From contig NZ_JAAXCY010000003.1 in the NCBI RefSeq assembly GCF_014230465.1, positions 372,001 through 436,000 on the forward strand: a stretch of DNA of 64,000 nucleotides. The letters are read 5' to 3'. A program made the translations under genes and the position numbers. The notes below the pieces were generated by a model. It had not been told where the DNA came from. It worked only from the letters and a program-made list of their open reading frames with translations, and did not search any database. Positions 26,338 to 36,645 of this stretch are shown piece by piece. The DNA is from Pseudomonas cremoris. Lineage in GTDB: Bacteria > Pseudomonadota > Gammaproteobacteria > Pseudomonadales > Pseudomonadaceae. Numbering within the stretch: position 1 is the first letter of the stretch; the number at the start of each line of letters is the position of its first letter.

Positions 26338-27588
26338 TTACAGCAGACTGATCGGGTAACTGACGATCAACCGGTTTTCATCGAACTCGTTGTTGCTGTA
26401 GTCCCGGCGCATGCTGGAATTGCGCCAGCGCACAGTGAGGTCCTTCAGCGCGCCGCTTTGCACGGTATAGCCCAGTTCACTCTCGCGGCCCCATTCCTTG
26501 CCGTCGGTAATGGTGCCGGTGTGCACGTTGCTGCCGCTGATATAGCGGTTCATCAGCGTCAGGCCCGGCACGCCGAGGGCGGCGAAGTTGTAGTCGTGGC
26601 GCACTTGCCAGGATTTTTCCTGGGCGTTGTCGTAGCTGGAGTTGTAGCTGTCGTTGGCCAGGGTGCCGCCGCTGGTGCCGTTGACGCGCATCCAGGCATT
26701 GTTGCCGGTGAGTTTTTGCAGGCCGACGTAGAAGGTGTTGCCGCCGTACTTGGCCGAGAACAGGCCGGACCAGGTCTTGTTGTCCAGCTCGCCTGCGCGG
26801 GCGCTGCCATCGTCCTTGCCGTAGAAGAACCCGAGGTTGGCGCCCAGGGTCCAGTCGCCCAGCGGTTGGCTGTGGATCAGGTTGACGTACTGCTGGCGGT
26901 AGATGTCCTTGAGCTGGGCGTTCCACAGGCCGATCTGGGTGCGCTTGTCGTTGAACGCGTACTCGCCGCCCTGGAAGTTGAAACGGTCGGAGGTGAACGC
27001 GGTTTTACCGGTCATGGACATGTCGGTCATGCTGCTGTCGTCCCGCGGGCTGTTGGCGCGGAACTGACCGCCGTACAGCGTGAGGCCGGCGATTTCTTTG
27101 GAGGTGATCTGCCCACCGCGCAGGGTTTGCGGTAGGGAGCGACCATCGTCGGCGCGCAGGATTGGCAGCACCGGCATCCATTCGCCAACCTTTACTTCGG
27201 TCTTCGAGATCTTTGCCTTGAAGGCTACGCCAAGTCGTCCGAAGTTATCGGCCGGGCGACCGTCGTGGTCCAGCGGCAGCAACTGGGTGCCGCCAGTACC
27301 GCGTCCGCCATCGAGCTTCAACGAGTACAAGCCCAACACATCCACGCCGAAACCCACCGTGCCTTGGGTAAACCCGGATTTGGCATCGAGGATGAAACTC
27401 TGCGTCCACTCCTGCGCGCCGCCCTGGGCCTTGGTGGGGTTGGTGAAGTTGCGGTTGATGAAGAAGTTGCGCAGGTTGAGGTTGGCGCTGGCGTCTTCGA
27501 GGAAGCCGTGTTCTTCGGCGACGGCGGGCAGGGCAAGGGTGGCGACAGCGGTTGCCAGCAACAGCTGGCGCGGGTGCAAAGTGCTCAT
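26338..27588 (-). CDS. OprD-family outer-membrane porin (OccK/BenF-like)
   Basis: The protein has 416 residues with a signal peptide (MSTLHPRQLLLATAVATLALPAVAEE; cleavage likely after AVA). LNLRNFFINRNF, VGFGVDVLGLYSLKLDGG, KVGEWMPVLPILRADDGRSLPQT and the C-terminal YPISLL with aromatic/hydrophobic ends fit an 18-strand OprD barrel. The DDGRSLPQT block is shared with aromatic-acid channels such as BenF and OpdK. Being next to the pca cluster also suggests aromatic acid uptake, but no PcaR box was seen before it. ATG 27588 was chosen; upstream codons do not look like a signal peptide. It has its own terminator. Confidence 0.88.
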   Translation of the reverse strand: MSTLHPRQLLLATAVATLALPAVAEEHGFLEDASANLNLRNFFINRNFTNPTKAQGGAQEWTQSFILDAKSGFTQGTVGFGVDVLGLYSLKLDGGRGTGGTQLLPLDHDGRPADNFGRLGVAFKAKISKTEVKVGEWMPVLPILRADDGRSLPQTLRGGQITSKEIAGLTLYGGQFRANSPRDDSSMTDMSMTGKTAFTSDRFNFQGGEYAFNDKRTQIGLWNAQLKDIYRQQYVNLIHSQPLGDWTLGANLGFFYGKDDGSARAGELDNKTWSGLFSAKYGGNTFYVGLQKLTGNNAWMRVNGTSGGTLANDSYNSSYDNAQEKSWQVRHDYNFAALGVPGLTLMNRYISGSNVHTGTITDGKEWGRESELGYTVQSGALKDLTVRWRNSSMRRDYSNNEFDENRLIVSYPISLL

Positions 27589-27842
27589 GGCGTTAGGACC
27601 TGTTGTTATTGGGGTTATGCAGGTGCGGGCCATGGTGAGAGGGCGATGGGGAAGATTCAATTGGGGGGAATATGGGTTTGGGCGGTGATCGAACGTTATT
27701 CGATGTAAGCCTGGTTAATCGTGGAGTTCTGCTATCGACCTGTCAGAGTTGACAGTTGTTCAGGTGTGCCATCGAAGACTAATGTGGCCAGGCGACACGG
27801 TATTGGGGGTATGTTCCAATTGAGTTAGTTGAGGTATTCACC

Positions 27843-28340
27843 ATGATCCATTTACACAAACCCAAGACAGTGACCCTGCCTGACGGCTTAACCACTAGCC
27901 CCGTTGAAGGTCACATTCTTGGCGAGTTGAGGCTGCAGTTTTATTCGTTTTTTCCATTCGCCTGTATTGACCTGGTTTACGTTGGCGACACAACGTCTGC
28001 TTATTTCTTTCTGAAAGGCGTTAGTACAGATTTGAAATACGAGATTATTTTGTCCGGTCCCCACACGCTGGAAGAAGGGAAGACTTACAGGATCGGTGAA
28101 GAGACTGGCGATGTGCAGGCCCAGTTTTACATCTATGACGATGACTACGAGGCCTACTCGCCAGCCAGCGGTAGCTTGACGGTGACTACCGTGGAGCAGG
28201 TCGACGAATACCAGGTTATTACAGCGAACACGGAGTTCGATTTTGTTGTATTTGATAAGGAGGATGTCGCTCAAAAGGCGAAGGTCATTGCCCATGAGAT
28301 TCGCGTCAATACTCGCCCTCTCAAAAAAAAAGCACCATGA
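27843..28340 (+). CDS. Unrecognised 165-residue protein
   Basis: The protein is acidic, probably beta-rich and soluble (IHLHKPKTVTLPDGLTTSPV at the start, EEGKTYRIGEETGDVQAQFYIYDDDYEAYSP in the middle, a basic KKKAP end). It has no signal peptide or membrane helix. The base composition is more AT-rich than its neighbours. The start ATG 27843 has GTTGAGG about 9 bases upstream. I do not recognise the family. It stands alone between a porin and a J-protein gene on the opposite strand. A transferred or lineage-specific gene is possible. Confidence 0.65.
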   Translation: MIHLHKPKTVTLPDGLTTSPVEGHILGELRLQFYSFFPFACIDLVYVGDTTSAYFFLKGVSTDLKYEIILSGPHTLEEGKTYRIGEETGDVQAQFYIYDDDYEAYSPASGSLTVTTVEQVDEYQVITANTEFDFVVFDKEDVAQKAKVIAHEIRVNTRPLKKKAP

Positions 28341-28418
28341 ACATGGCCTGTTTCAAGTGCCCCTAGGCCGCATTGTTTCTGGCAATAGGGGCGCTTGCTA
28401 GTGTGCGTGAAGGCGCCC

Positions 28419-30038
28419 TTATAGTTTGGGTGACACCAGGCGCGTCCACGGAACCTGCGGCAAGTAATGCTGCGCCGCAACGATCACCCCCACCATCACC
28501 ACCAGGAACGCCGCTTGCAATGGGCTCCAAAATGCCCAGTGCAAGCCGTTCAGCCACGGGTAGCCGTGGCTGAATTTATGGCTGATGTGGCCGATGCGTT
28601 TGGTGTGCAGCAGGTTGATTGCCAGCGCGCCGGCATAGGTGACCATGCCCAGTACGCCGAGCATCAGCCCGCAGGCGGCCAGCATGAGCGCTTGGGGCAC
28701 GCCGTGGCGGATCACCAGCCAATACTTGTTGGGGTTAATGCGCTTGGGGATCAGGTACTGGCTTAGCCACAGGTCGGGTACCCGGTAGGTCGAGCTCATG
28801 CTGGCCCAGAACTGGGTGATGCGAAACGCGATCCCGGCCGGAATGAACGCCGCCACCATAAAGATAAACGTCGAATGCAAATCCAGCCTGCCGGGTGGCG
28901 TGTGGATCATGCTCAGGCCGATCCCCAAGGCCAAGACAGCCCATACGCGAATAAACACCTGGGTATAAATCGGCCGCGGCACAAATTTGCGCCAGAAGAA
29001 CGCGTCGGGTTGCGGCAACCGTTCCAGCAGCTGCGGGTAGCGCCAGGTCAGGAGTTCGCCCAGGTGCTGGCAGGCGTTCCATTCGTTCTCGCCAAAGCCG
29101 TCGATGATGCGTTTTTGTTGGCTTGCCGACATCGGCGTGAGCAACAGGCGCGCGGCCAGGGCATCGGCCGAGGTGCGGCGAAGGTCCTGGGCTTTTTCCA
29201 GCAGGTTGGCGTAAAAGCTTTCCTGCTCGCAGCGCGAGACCAGTTCGCGCCACATCCAGGTGGGTTCCGGGCATACGCCTTTCTGGTCGTCCCAGCCGAA
29301 AACCTGGCACACCCGCTCGAACAGCGGCACGCTCCAGGTGGTGTCGTGGAGCAACTGCAGGATGATGCGTTGCCACTGCTGTTGCAGGTCGAACACCCGC
29401 AGCCAGGGTTGGTTGTTGTACTGCGTGAGCTGGATGATGAACTCGCGTTCGGCCTTCTGCTCCAGCAGTTCTTGCAAGGTGCGGCGGTATTCCTGCAAGA
29501 GTTCGCCGGAGAGCGTTTCGTGTTGCCACGGCGTCATGGCGACCTGTTGCCAGGGTGTCAGCCATTCCAAATGGTTTGCCGCCCAACTGGCTATCGCAAC
29601 GCGCTCGCCTGGGTGATCGAAGCAATGACGCAACAGGCCCGCCTGGAAGGCGTCGGTGCAATCCTGTTGAATGGCGAGGGTCCAGCGCTCTATGAAGTTG
29701 CTGACGTTGAGGCCACTGAGCAGTGCCTGTGCCGGGTCGGCCTTGGGCGCTTCGAATGGGGCCGGGTGCAGGGCACTGACGTCCATCAGTTCGGCGAGGT
29801 CGTTGAGGTTGCCGTAGGTTTGTTCGGCCACGGGCGCTGCAGTGGTGGTGGTTTCCTCGTCCTCCCACTCGGCCCGCCAGCGTGCGTAGGCCAATGCTTC
29901 TTCATAGGCTTCGCGCAGGCGCTGGAAGCCTTCGGCGTCGTCGTCCGGGCGGCAGCTTTTCAGCAGCCGCGCATAGGTACGCTTGATGGTGCGTTCGTCG
30001 GCTTCTTCCGGCAGTTGCAGCACGGTCCAGCAATTCAT
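28419..30038 (-). CDS. Membrane J-like protein with RPD in place of HPD, partner of HscC
   Basis: The protein has 539 residues. The N-terminal helix pair of a J-domain is visible (CWTVLQLPEEADERTIKRTYARLLKSC, then FQRLREAYEEALAYAR), but the signature loop reads Arg30-Pro31-Asp32 instead of His-Pro-Asp. A long helical middle part (about 90-370) is unlike known domains. Four hydrophobic helices fill the C-terminal 180 residues (for example FIRVWAVLALGIGLSMI and LMLAACGLMLGVLGMV). It lies 11 bases after hscC on the same strand, like the hscC/djlC pair of E. coli, so it is likely a membrane-bound co-chaperone. The lost His would weaken ATPase stimulation if the usual mechanism applies. Confidence 0.8.
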   Translation of the reverse strand: MNCWTVLQLPEEADERTIKRTYARLLKSCRPDDDAEGFQRLREAYEEALAYARWRAEWEDEETTTTAAPVAEQTYGNLNDLAELMDVSALHPAPFEAPKADPAQALLSGLNVSNFIERWTLAIQQDCTDAFQAGLLRHCFDHPGERVAIASWAANHLEWLTPWQQVAMTPWQHETLSGELLQEYRRTLQELLEQKAEREFIIQLTQYNNQPWLRVFDLQQQWQRIILQLLHDTTWSVPLFERVCQVFGWDDQKGVCPEPTWMWRELVSRCEQESFYANLLEKAQDLRRTSADALAARLLLTPMSASQQKRIIDGFGENEWNACQHLGELLTWRYPQLLERLPQPDAFFWRKFVPRPIYTQVFIRVWAVLALGIGLSMIHTPPGRLDLHSTFIFMVAAFIPAGIAFRITQFWASMSSTYRVPDLWLSQYLIPKRINPNKYWLVIRHGVPQALMLAACGLMLGVLGMVTYAGALAINLLHTKRIGHISHKFSHGYPWLNGLHWAFWSPLQAAFLVVMVGVIVAAQHYLPQVPWTRLVSPKL

Positions 30039-30049
30039 GGGGTGTTCCC

Positions 30050-31747
30050 TCAGCGCCAGAACCCGTTGTCGAGCTGTTCAAGTTGACGGGTCAGTTCACT
30101 GCGGGCGTCGCGGATCCGGCGTTCGTCCTGGGTGTCGAGCACCTGCTGGAACTGGCCGGCCCAGTGCCCGAGTTGCTCGCGCAGTTCGCCGAGGCTTTCC
30201 TGATAGAGCCGTTCGAGGCGCGCGGTGAGTACGGTGTTGACCTGTTGGTCGCGCGGGTGAACCTTCAACTGCGCCAGGGCTTGCAGGCGTTGCTGGATTT
30301 CTTCCGGGTTCAGCACGCCGGGGTTGTTCTCGATCACCAGGGAGTGTTGCTCGCCGGTCAGCGGGATACTTACCTGGGCTTCCAACAGGCCGTTGTTGTC
30401 GTAGGTGAAGCGCACGTCCAGCGAGACTTCACCCGCCTTGCGCTTGGGCACGGCGATGTCCAGTTGGCCCAGCTCGATGTTGTCTTTGACCAGGCGGCTT
30501 TCGCCCTGGTAGATCTTGAGCAGCACCTGGCTCTGGTTGTCATGCAGGGTGACCACGGTCTTGACCCGGCTGACCGGCACGCTGCTGTTGCGCTCGATCA
30601 GCGGCAGGTAGTGGCCGCTTTCGATATGGCTGCCGTACTGGTTCGAGGTTTCGATGCCCAGGGTGTAGGGGCATACGTCGGTCAGCACCACTTCTTCCAG
30701 CGCCGCCGAACGGGCCTTGAGCGCGGCCTGGATCGCGGCGCCATGGGCGACCACCTGGTCTGGGTCGAGGCTGATGGACGGGAAGCGTCCGAACAAACCG
30801 GCGGCAAGTTTGCGCACCAGCGGCATGCGCGTGGTACCGCCAACCAGCAGGATTTCATCGAGGTCGCCGACCCGAATCCGCGCATCGCGCAGGGCGCGTT
30901 CGATGGGCGCACGCAGGCGCTCCAGTAGCGGGGTGTACAGCTTGGCGAGTTCTTGCTGGGTGATGGTTTTCACCCATTGCTGGCCGTCCACGCGCAGGGC
31001 GAAGTCAGCGCTGTCGTCTTGGCCGAGGGCTTTGCGCACACGCTCGGCTTCACGGCGCAGGGCTTGCAGCACGCTGCTGGTGGGCGGGAAACCCTGGGCA
31101 TTGCGCTGGCTGTCGACGAAGTGTTCCAGCAGCAGGGTGTCGAAGTCTTCGCCGCCGAGGAAGTTGTCGCCAGCACTGGCGCGCACTTCCATCACACCGT
31201 CGAACAGCTCGATGATCGACACGTCAAAGGTACCGCCGCCAAGGTCGAACACCAGGAACGAAGTTTCTTTGTCACGCTGGTGCAGGCCGTAGGCGAGGGC
31301 TGCGGCGGTGGGTTCGTTGATCAGCTTGTCGACGTTGAGCCCGGCCAGTTCACCGGCAATGCGCGTGGCTTTGCGTTGGCCGTCGCTGAAATAGGCGGGC
31401 ACGCTGATCACGGCTTCGGTGACGGTATGGCCGTAGGTGCGTTCGATATCTTCCTTGAGGCTTTTGAGTACCAGCGCGGAGAGCTCTTCCGGGCGGAACG
31501 ATTTGTCGCCCAGGCGCACTTCGGTGGCACTGCCCATGAAGCGTTTGAACAATGAAGTGGTGAGGTGCGGGTGGGTGTGCAGGCGCTCTTTGGCGGCCTG
31601 GCCTACCAGGATGCGGCCTTGGTCATCCAGGCCGACCACGCTTGGGGTCAGCAACTGGCCAAGGGCATTGGGGACTAGTTCGGCGGCATCACCGCGCCAT
31701 ACCGCTGCAAGACTGTTGGTGGTCCCCAGGTCGATTCCTACGATCAT
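30050..31747 (-). CDS. hscC: HscC, Hsp70-family chaperone
   Basis: The protein has 565 residues (E. coli HscC 556), shorter than DnaK because the C-terminal lid is reduced. Hsp70 signatures are IVGIDLGTTNSLAAVW at the start, FLVFDLGGGTFDVSIIEL at about 185 and ILLVGGTTRMPLVRKL at about 300. The substrate-binding part begins near DVCPYTLGIETS. GGGAG lies before ATG 31747. A longer open frame upstream runs through a REP element and is not coding. It is transcribed with the J-like gene downstream. In E. coli, HscC belongs to a specialised Hsp70 class with its own J-proteins. Confidence 0.93.
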   Translation of the reverse strand: MIVGIDLGTTNSLAAVWRGDAAELVPNALGQLLTPSVVGLDDQGRILVGQAAKERLHTHPHLTTSLFKRFMGSATEVRLGDKSFRPEELSALVLKSLKEDIERTYGHTVTEAVISVPAYFSDGQRKATRIAGELAGLNVDKLINEPTAAALAYGLHQRDKETSFLVFDLGGGTFDVSIIELFDGVMEVRASAGDNFLGGEDFDTLLLEHFVDSQRNAQGFPPTSSVLQALRREAERVRKALGQDDSADFALRVDGQQWVKTITQQELAKLYTPLLERLRAPIERALRDARIRVGDLDEILLVGGTTRMPLVRKLAAGLFGRFPSISLDPDQVVAHGAAIQAALKARSAALEEVVLTDVCPYTLGIETSNQYGSHIESGHYLPLIERNSSVPVSRVKTVVTLHDNQSQVLLKIYQGESRLVKDNIELGQLDIAVPKRKAGEVSLDVRFTYDNNGLLEAQVSIPLTGEQHSLVIENNPGVLNPEEIQQRLQALAQLKVHPRDQQVNTVLTARLERLYQESLGELREQLGHWAGQFQQVLDTQDERRIRDARSELTRQLEQLDNGFWR

Positions 31748-31830
31748 TACGACAAGCTCCCTCTGTGGTCTGTAAGAATCTGTGACCAATTTTATCCTGA
31801 AAGGTTGAGCGAAAAGCAAGGAGGGCAGCC

Positions 31831-31965
31831 TGTAGTGAGCGGGCTTGCCCCGCGCTGGGGGGCGGAGCCGCCCTAAACCCAGGCGCCTCGGTGTATCAGT
31901 AAGACCGAAGCAGCCGGATTTGGGGCGGCTTCGCCCCCCAGCGCGGGCAAGCCCGCTCACTACAG
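31831..31965. repeat. Inverted REP-type element of a second class
   Basis: TGTAGTGAGCGGGCTTGCCC and its exact reverse complement stand at the two ends of about 135 bases; inside, GGGGGGCGGAGCCGCCCTA also pairs with GGGCGGCTTCGCCCCCC. It can form a long branched hairpin, and it differs from the GTGGGAGCGGG elements elsewhere in the window. It lies between the hscC start and the emhC 3' end. Confidence 0.88.
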
Positions 31966-31973
31966 ACGGGCAT

Positions 31974-32009
31974 AAAAAAACCGCTTCCGGTGAGGGAAGC
32001 GGTTTTGTT
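31974..32009 (-). terminator. Terminator of the emhABC operon
   Basis: On the minus strand the stem AACCGCTTCC / GGAAGCGGTT is followed by TTTTT. It comes about 18 bases after the emhC stop. Confidence 0.88.
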
Positions 32010-32026
32010 TATCTACAGCAGCGCTA

Positions 32027-33484
32027 TCAGAACAACTTCAGCGCCGGTGCTTCTTCTTTCAACGGCTCGTTCTTCGCAGTCTGCTCGCTCCAGCCACCGC
32101 CGAGGGCCTTGTACAGGTTGACCTCGCTGGTGAGCTGCGCCAGGCGGTCGGTGATCAGCGATTGCTGGGCACTGAACAGTTGGCGCTGGGCGTCGAGGAA
32201 CGTCAGGTTGCTGTCGACACCAATGCGATAGCGACGCTCGGCCAGGCGGTAGTAGTCCTGGTTGGCGGCGACGAAACCACGTTGCGCTTCCAGTTGCTGC
32301 TTGTAGGTTTCACGTGAGGCGAGGCCGTCCGAGACTTCCTGGAAGCCGGTCTGGATCGCTTTCTCGTAGTTCGCCACGTTGATCTCTTTCTGGATCTTCG
32401 AGTAGTCCAGGCTGGCGCGCAGGCTGCCGGCGTTGAAGATCGGGATGTTGATCTGCGGGGCGAACGACCAGGTGCCCGAGCCGCCTTTGAACAGGCCGCC
32501 CAAGGTTGGGCTTGCGGTGCCGGCACTGGCCGTCAGGCTGATGCTCGGGAAGAACGCAGCACGCGCCGCGCCGATATTGGCGTTGGCGGCTTTGAGGTTG
32601 TACTCGGCCTGAATGATGTCGGGACGACGTTGCAGCAGGTCCGATGGCAACCCGGCCGGCACTTCGCTGAGCAGGTTATCCGACAGCGGCTGGCTGGCGA
32701 TATTCGCCGGCAAGCCAGTGCCCAGCAGCAGGGTCAGGCTGTTCTCGTCCTGCGCGACCTGGCGGGTGTAGCGCGCCAGGGCAACCCGGGCGTTTTCCAC
32801 CGAGGTACGCGCCTGGCTGAGGTCGAGGGCCGAGGCCACGCCGACTTCGTTGCTGCGCGAGGTCAGCTTGTAGCTCTGCTCGTACGCGCCCAGGGTGTCC
32901 TGGGTGAGCTTGAGCAGCTCTTTGTCGGCCTGCCAGGTCAGGTAGGCGTTGGCCACGCTGGCCACCAGGCTGATCTGGGTACTGCGGCGCGCTTCTTCAG
33001 TGGCGAAGTACTTTTGCAGGGCTTCCTCACTCAAGCTGCGTACGCGACCGAACAGGTCCAGCTCATACGAGCTGATACCAAGGCCTGCCGAATATTGGCT
33101 GCTGATGGTCGATTCGCCGGTCTGTGACAGCTTGGCCGGAGTACGCGAACGGCTACCGCTGCCCGTGGCCGATACGGCCGGGAACAGGTCGGCACGCTGG
33201 ATCTGGTACTGCGCCGCGTAGGCGTCGATGTTCAGGGCCGCGACACGCAGGTCACGGTTGTTCACCAGCGCCGTCTGGATCAGCTGTTGCAGGGCAGGGT
33301 CGTGGAAAAACTGCTTCCAGCCTTGCTCGACAGCGGCCTGGCTCGGCGCCTGGGCCGACGAATACGCCGGCCCCTGCGGGAACTGGGCGGCCACCGGCGC
33401 CTCAGGGCGCTGATAGTCAGGTATCAGCGAGCAGCCACTGAGCACGAATGCCGTGACGGCTAAGGAAAGGAGCGACTTGCTCAT
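32027..33484 (-). CDS. emhC: EmhC, outer-membrane channel of RND efflux (OprM/TtgC type)
   Basis: The protein has 485 residues with a lipoprotein signal (VLSGC, Cys18) and OprM/TolC-family repeats. [53 protein letters not shown] and [15 protein letters not shown] are hallmark blocks. It forms the trimeric exit duct with EmhA and EmhB. The start overlaps the emhB stop by 4 bases. The name emh is chosen because P. fluorescens EmhABC/EmhR is the closest remembered system; TtgC, ArpC and OprM are orthologous names. Confidence 0.92.
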   Translation of the reverse strand: MSKSLLSLAVTAFVLSGCSLIPDYQRPEAPVAAQFPQGPAYSSAQAPSQAAVEQGWKQFFHDPALQQLIQTALVNNRDLRVAALNIDAYAAQYQIQRADLFPAVSATGSGSRSRTPAKLSQTGESTISSQYSAGLGISSYELDLFGRVRSLSEEALQKYFATEEARRSTQISLVASVANAYLTWQADKELLKLTQDTLGAYEQSYKLTSRSNEVGVASALDLSQARTSVENARVALARYTRQVAQDENSLTLLLGTGLPANIASQPLSDNLLSEVPAGLPSDLLQRRPDIIQAEYNLKAANANIGAARAAFFPSISLTASAGTASPTLGGLFKGGSGTWSFAPQINIPIFNAGSLRASLDYSKIQKEINVANYEKAIQTGFQEVSDGLASRETYKQQLEAQRGFVAANQDYYRLAERRYRIGVDSNLTFLDAQRQLFSAQQSLITDRLAQLTSEVNLYKALGGGWSEQTAKNEPLKEEAPALKLF

Positions 33485-36400
33485 TGGCCAGCCTCTTTAG
33501 GAGTTTCAGTAGTTTCAGTCTTTTTGCGCTCGCCAGCGGAGGACACGGTCGCGTAGAACAGCGGCACCCAGAAGATCGCCAAGACAGTGGCCGTGATCAT
33601 ACCGCCAATTACGCCGGTACCGATGGCGTGCTGGCTGCCCGAACCGGCACCGCTGGAAATTGCCAGCGGCAGTACGCCAAGCATAAACGCCATGGACGTC
33701 ATGATGATCGGACGCAGACGCATGCGGGACGCCTCGATGGCTGCCTCGACGATGCCCTTGCCTTGTTCGTGGAGTTCTTTGGCGAACTCCACGATCAAGA
33801 TGGCGTTCTTCGCTGCCAGGCCCACCGTTACCAGCAAGCCCACCTGGAAGAACACGTCGTTGGACAGCCCGCGCAGGCTGGTGGCGATCAATGCACCGAT
33901 CACACCCAGTGGGACCACCAGGATTACCGCGATCGGGATCGACCAGCTTTCGTACAGTGCCGCGAGGCACAGGAACACTACCAGCAGCGACAGGGCGTAC
34001 AGCGCAGGTGCCTGTGAGCCGGACAGACGTTCTTCGTACGACAGACCGGTCCACGCATAACCAACGCCGGCCGGCAGGTCCTTGGCAATCCGCTCGACTT
34101 CCGCCATCGCGTCACCGGTACTGTAGCCAGGTGCCGGGGTACCGAGGATTTCCATCGCCGCTACACCGTTGTAACGCGAGAGCTTGGGCGAACCGTAGAT
34201 CCACTTGCCCGACGAGATGGCCGACAGCGGCACCATCTTCCCGGAGGTGCTGCGCACGTACCATTTGTCGAGGTCTTCCGGCGACATCCGGCTGGCGGCA
34301 TCACCCTGTACATACACCTTCTTCACACGACCACGGTCGATGAAGTCGTTGACGTAACTGCCACCCAAGGCAATCGCCAGGGTGCTCTGGATGTCCGACA
34401 GGCTGATGCCCTGGGCGCTGGCCTTCTCGTCGTCAACGGTCAGCTCGTACTGCGGCTCATCGTTCACGCCGTTGGGGCGCACACCCGCCAGGATCTTGCT
34501 TTGTGCGGCGGCACCGAGGAACTGGTTGCGTGCAGCCATCAGCTTCTCGTGGCCGACGCCACCCTGGTCTTGCAGGAACACGTCGAAACCCGTGGCGTTA
34601 CCCAGTTCCAGAACCGAAGGCGGCACGATGGCAAATACCATGGCGTCCTTGAAGGCCCCGAAGAAGTAACCCTGGGCACGCTTGGCCACTTCGAATACCG
34701 ACATGGACGAATCACGTTCATCCCATGGCTTGAGCATCACGAACGCCAGGCCCGAACTCTGGCCACGACCCGCGAAGTTAAAGCCGTTCACGGTAAATAC
34801 CGACTTCACGGCCTTGCCTTCGCCCGGCTCACCTTCCTTGTCGTTCAACAAGAAGGCGCGCATATCATCGATGACTTTCTGCGTACGTTCAGCCGAAGAA
34901 CCCACCGGTGTCTGAACCTGGGCAAAGATCACACCCTGGTCTTCCTCAGGCAGGAACGCGCTTGGAATACGGGTGAACATCCAGATCATGCCAGCCAGGA
35001 TCAGCGTGTAGACCAGGAATGCCGGGATCTTGTGCTTGATCATGTTGCCCACGCCACGCTCGTAGCTCAGTACGCCACGGTCGAAGGTGCGGTTGAACCA
35101 GCCGAAGAAACCACGCTTGGGTTGGCCGTGCTTTTCAGGGTCGATTGGCTTGAGCATGGTGGCGCACAAGGCCGGGGTGAAGATCAGGGCAACCAGTACC
35201 GACAACGCCATCGCCGAAACAATGGTGATCGAGAACTGACGGTAGATCACACCCGTGGAGCCGCCGAAGAACGCCATCGGCAGCAGTACCGCCGACAGTA
35301 CCAGCGCGATACCCACGAGGGCGCCCTGGATCTGGCCCATGGACTTGACCGTCGCCTCCTTGGGCGACAAGTGTTCCTCGGCCATTACCCGCTCGACGTT
35401 TTCCACCACAACGATGGCGTCGTCCACCAGCAAGCCGATGGCCAGGATCATGCCGAACATGGTCAGGGTGTTGATGGTAAAACCGAACGCCGCCAGGATC
35501 CCGAAGGTACCCAGCAATACCACCGGAACCGTCATGGTGGTGATGATGGTGGCACGGAAGTTCTGCAGGAACAGGAACATCACCAGGAACACCAGCACGA
35601 TCGCTTCGACCAGGGTGTGTACTACACCGGAGATCGATTCGGTGACCACAGGCGTGGTGTCATATGGCACCACCGCCTTCATGCCAGGCGGGAAGAACGG
35701 TTCCAGCGAGGCCACGGTTTCACGGATGGCCTTGGCGGTGTCGAGGGCGTTGGCACCCGCTGCCAGCTTGATTGCCATACCGGATGCCGGCTTGCCGTTG
35801 AACTGCGCACTGATGCTGTAGTTCTGGCCGCCGAGTTCGATACGGGAAACGTCACGCAGGCGGACCTGCGAGCCATCGGTGTTGACCTTTAGCAGGATCT
35901 TGCCGAACTCTTCGGCGCTTTGCAGACGGGTCTTGCCGATGATGGTGGCGTTGAGCTGAGTGCCGGGCAGGGCAGGCAGGCCACCCAGTTGACCGGTGGC
36001 CACCTGGACGTTCTGTGCCGCGATGGCGCTGCTGACGTCTACCGGGGTCAACTGGTAGTTGTTCAGCTTGGTGGGGTCGAGCCAGATACGCATGGCGTAC
36101 TGCGAACCGAACACCTGGAAGTCACCTACACCCGCTGTACGGGAAATCGGGTCCTGGATGTTCGACACGATGTAGTTGGACAGGTCGTCCTTGGTCATGC
36201 TGCCGTCTTCCGACACCAGACCAATCACCATCAGGAAGTTCTTCACCGACTTGGTCACGCGGATACCCTGCTGCTGCACTTCTTGCGGCAGCAGTGGGGT
36301 CGCCAGGTTCAGCTTGTTCTGCACCTGAACCTGGGCGATGTCCGGGTTGGTACCCTGGTTGAACGTCGCGGTGATGGTCATGCTGCCGTCGGAGTTACTG

Positions 36401-36642
36401 TCCGAGGCGACATAACGCAGGTTGTCGATACCGTTGAGCTGTTGCTCGATGACCTGTACCACGGTGTCCTGCACGGTTTGTGCAGACGCGCCTGGGTAGG
36501 TCACCTGGATATCAATGGCGGTTGGCGCAATGGCCGGGTATTGGTTGATGGGCAACTTCAGGATCGACAGTGCCCCGACCAGCATGATCACCAGGGCAAT
36601 TACCCAGGCGAAAATGGGACGGTCGATAAAAAATTTCGACAT
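33481..36642 (-). CDS. emhB: EmhB, RND multidrug transporter (MexB/TtgB type)
   Basis: The 1053-residue inner-membrane pump has the HAE1-type N terminus [21 protein letters not shown]. Helix 4 contains the paired aspartates [18 protein letters not shown] needed for proton relay. [14 protein letters not shown] and [14 protein letters not shown] are typical, and [22 protein letters not shown] is the tenth-helix block with the essential Lys. The full length agrees with MexB (1046). It begins 3 bases after emhA ends. In P. fluorescens, EmhB exports hydrophobic antibiotics and polycyclic aromatics. Confidence 0.95.
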   Translation of the reverse strand: MSKFFIDRPIFAWVIALVIMLVGALSILKLPINQYPAIAPTAIDIQVTYPGASAQTVQDTVVQVIEQQLNGIDNLRYVASDSNSDGSMTITATFNQGTNPDIAQVQVQNKLNLATPLLPQEVQQQGIRVTKSVKNFLMVIGLVSEDGSMTKDDLSNYIVSNIQDPISRTAGVGDFQVFGSQYAMRIWLDPTKLNNYQLTPVDVSSAIAAQNVQVATGQLGGLPALPGTQLNATIIGKTRLQSAEEFGKILLKVNTDGSQVRLRDVSRIELGGQNYSISAQFNGKPASGMAIKLAAGANALDTAKAIRETVASLEPFFPPGMKAVVPYDTTPVVTESISGVVHTLVEAIVLVFLVMFLFLQNFRATIITTMTVPVVLLGTFGILAAFGFTINTLTMFGMILAIGLLVDDAIVVVENVERVMAEEHLSPKEATVKSMGQIQGALVGIALVLSAVLLPMAFFGGSTGVIYRQFSITIVSAMALSVLVALIFTPALCATMLKPIDPEKHGQPKRGFFGWFNRTFDRGVLSYERGVGNMIKHKIPAFLVYTLILAGMIWMFTRIPSAFLPEEDQGVIFAQVQTPVGSSAERTQKVIDDMRAFLLNDKEGEPGEGKAVKSVFTVNGFNFAGRGQSSGLAFVMLKPWDERDSSMSVFEVAKRAQGYFFGAFKDAMVFAIVPPSVLELGNATGFDVFLQDQGGVGHEKLMAARNQFLGAAAQSKILAGVRPNGVNDEPQYELTVDDEKASAQGISLSDIQSTLAIALGGSYVNDFIDRGRVKKVYVQGDAASRMSPEDLDKWYVRSTSGKMVPLSAISSGKWIYGSPKLSRYNGVAAMEILGTPAPGYSTGDAMAEVERIAKDLPAGVGYAWTGLSYEERLSGSQAPALYALSLLVVFLCLAALYESWSIPIAVILVVPLGVIGALIATSLRGLSNDVFFQVGLLVTVGLAAKNAILIVEFAKELHEQGKGIVEAAIEASRMRLRPIIMTSMAFMLGVLPLAISSGAGSGSQHAIGTGVIGGMITATVLAIFWVPLFYATVSSAGERKKTETTETPKEAGQ

Positions 36643-36645
36643 GGG

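Noticed and set aside
31748..31960. Extension of HscC to 636 residues
   Set aside because: The extra residues are a translation of a REP element; ATG 31747 starts the canonical IVGIDLGTTNS.
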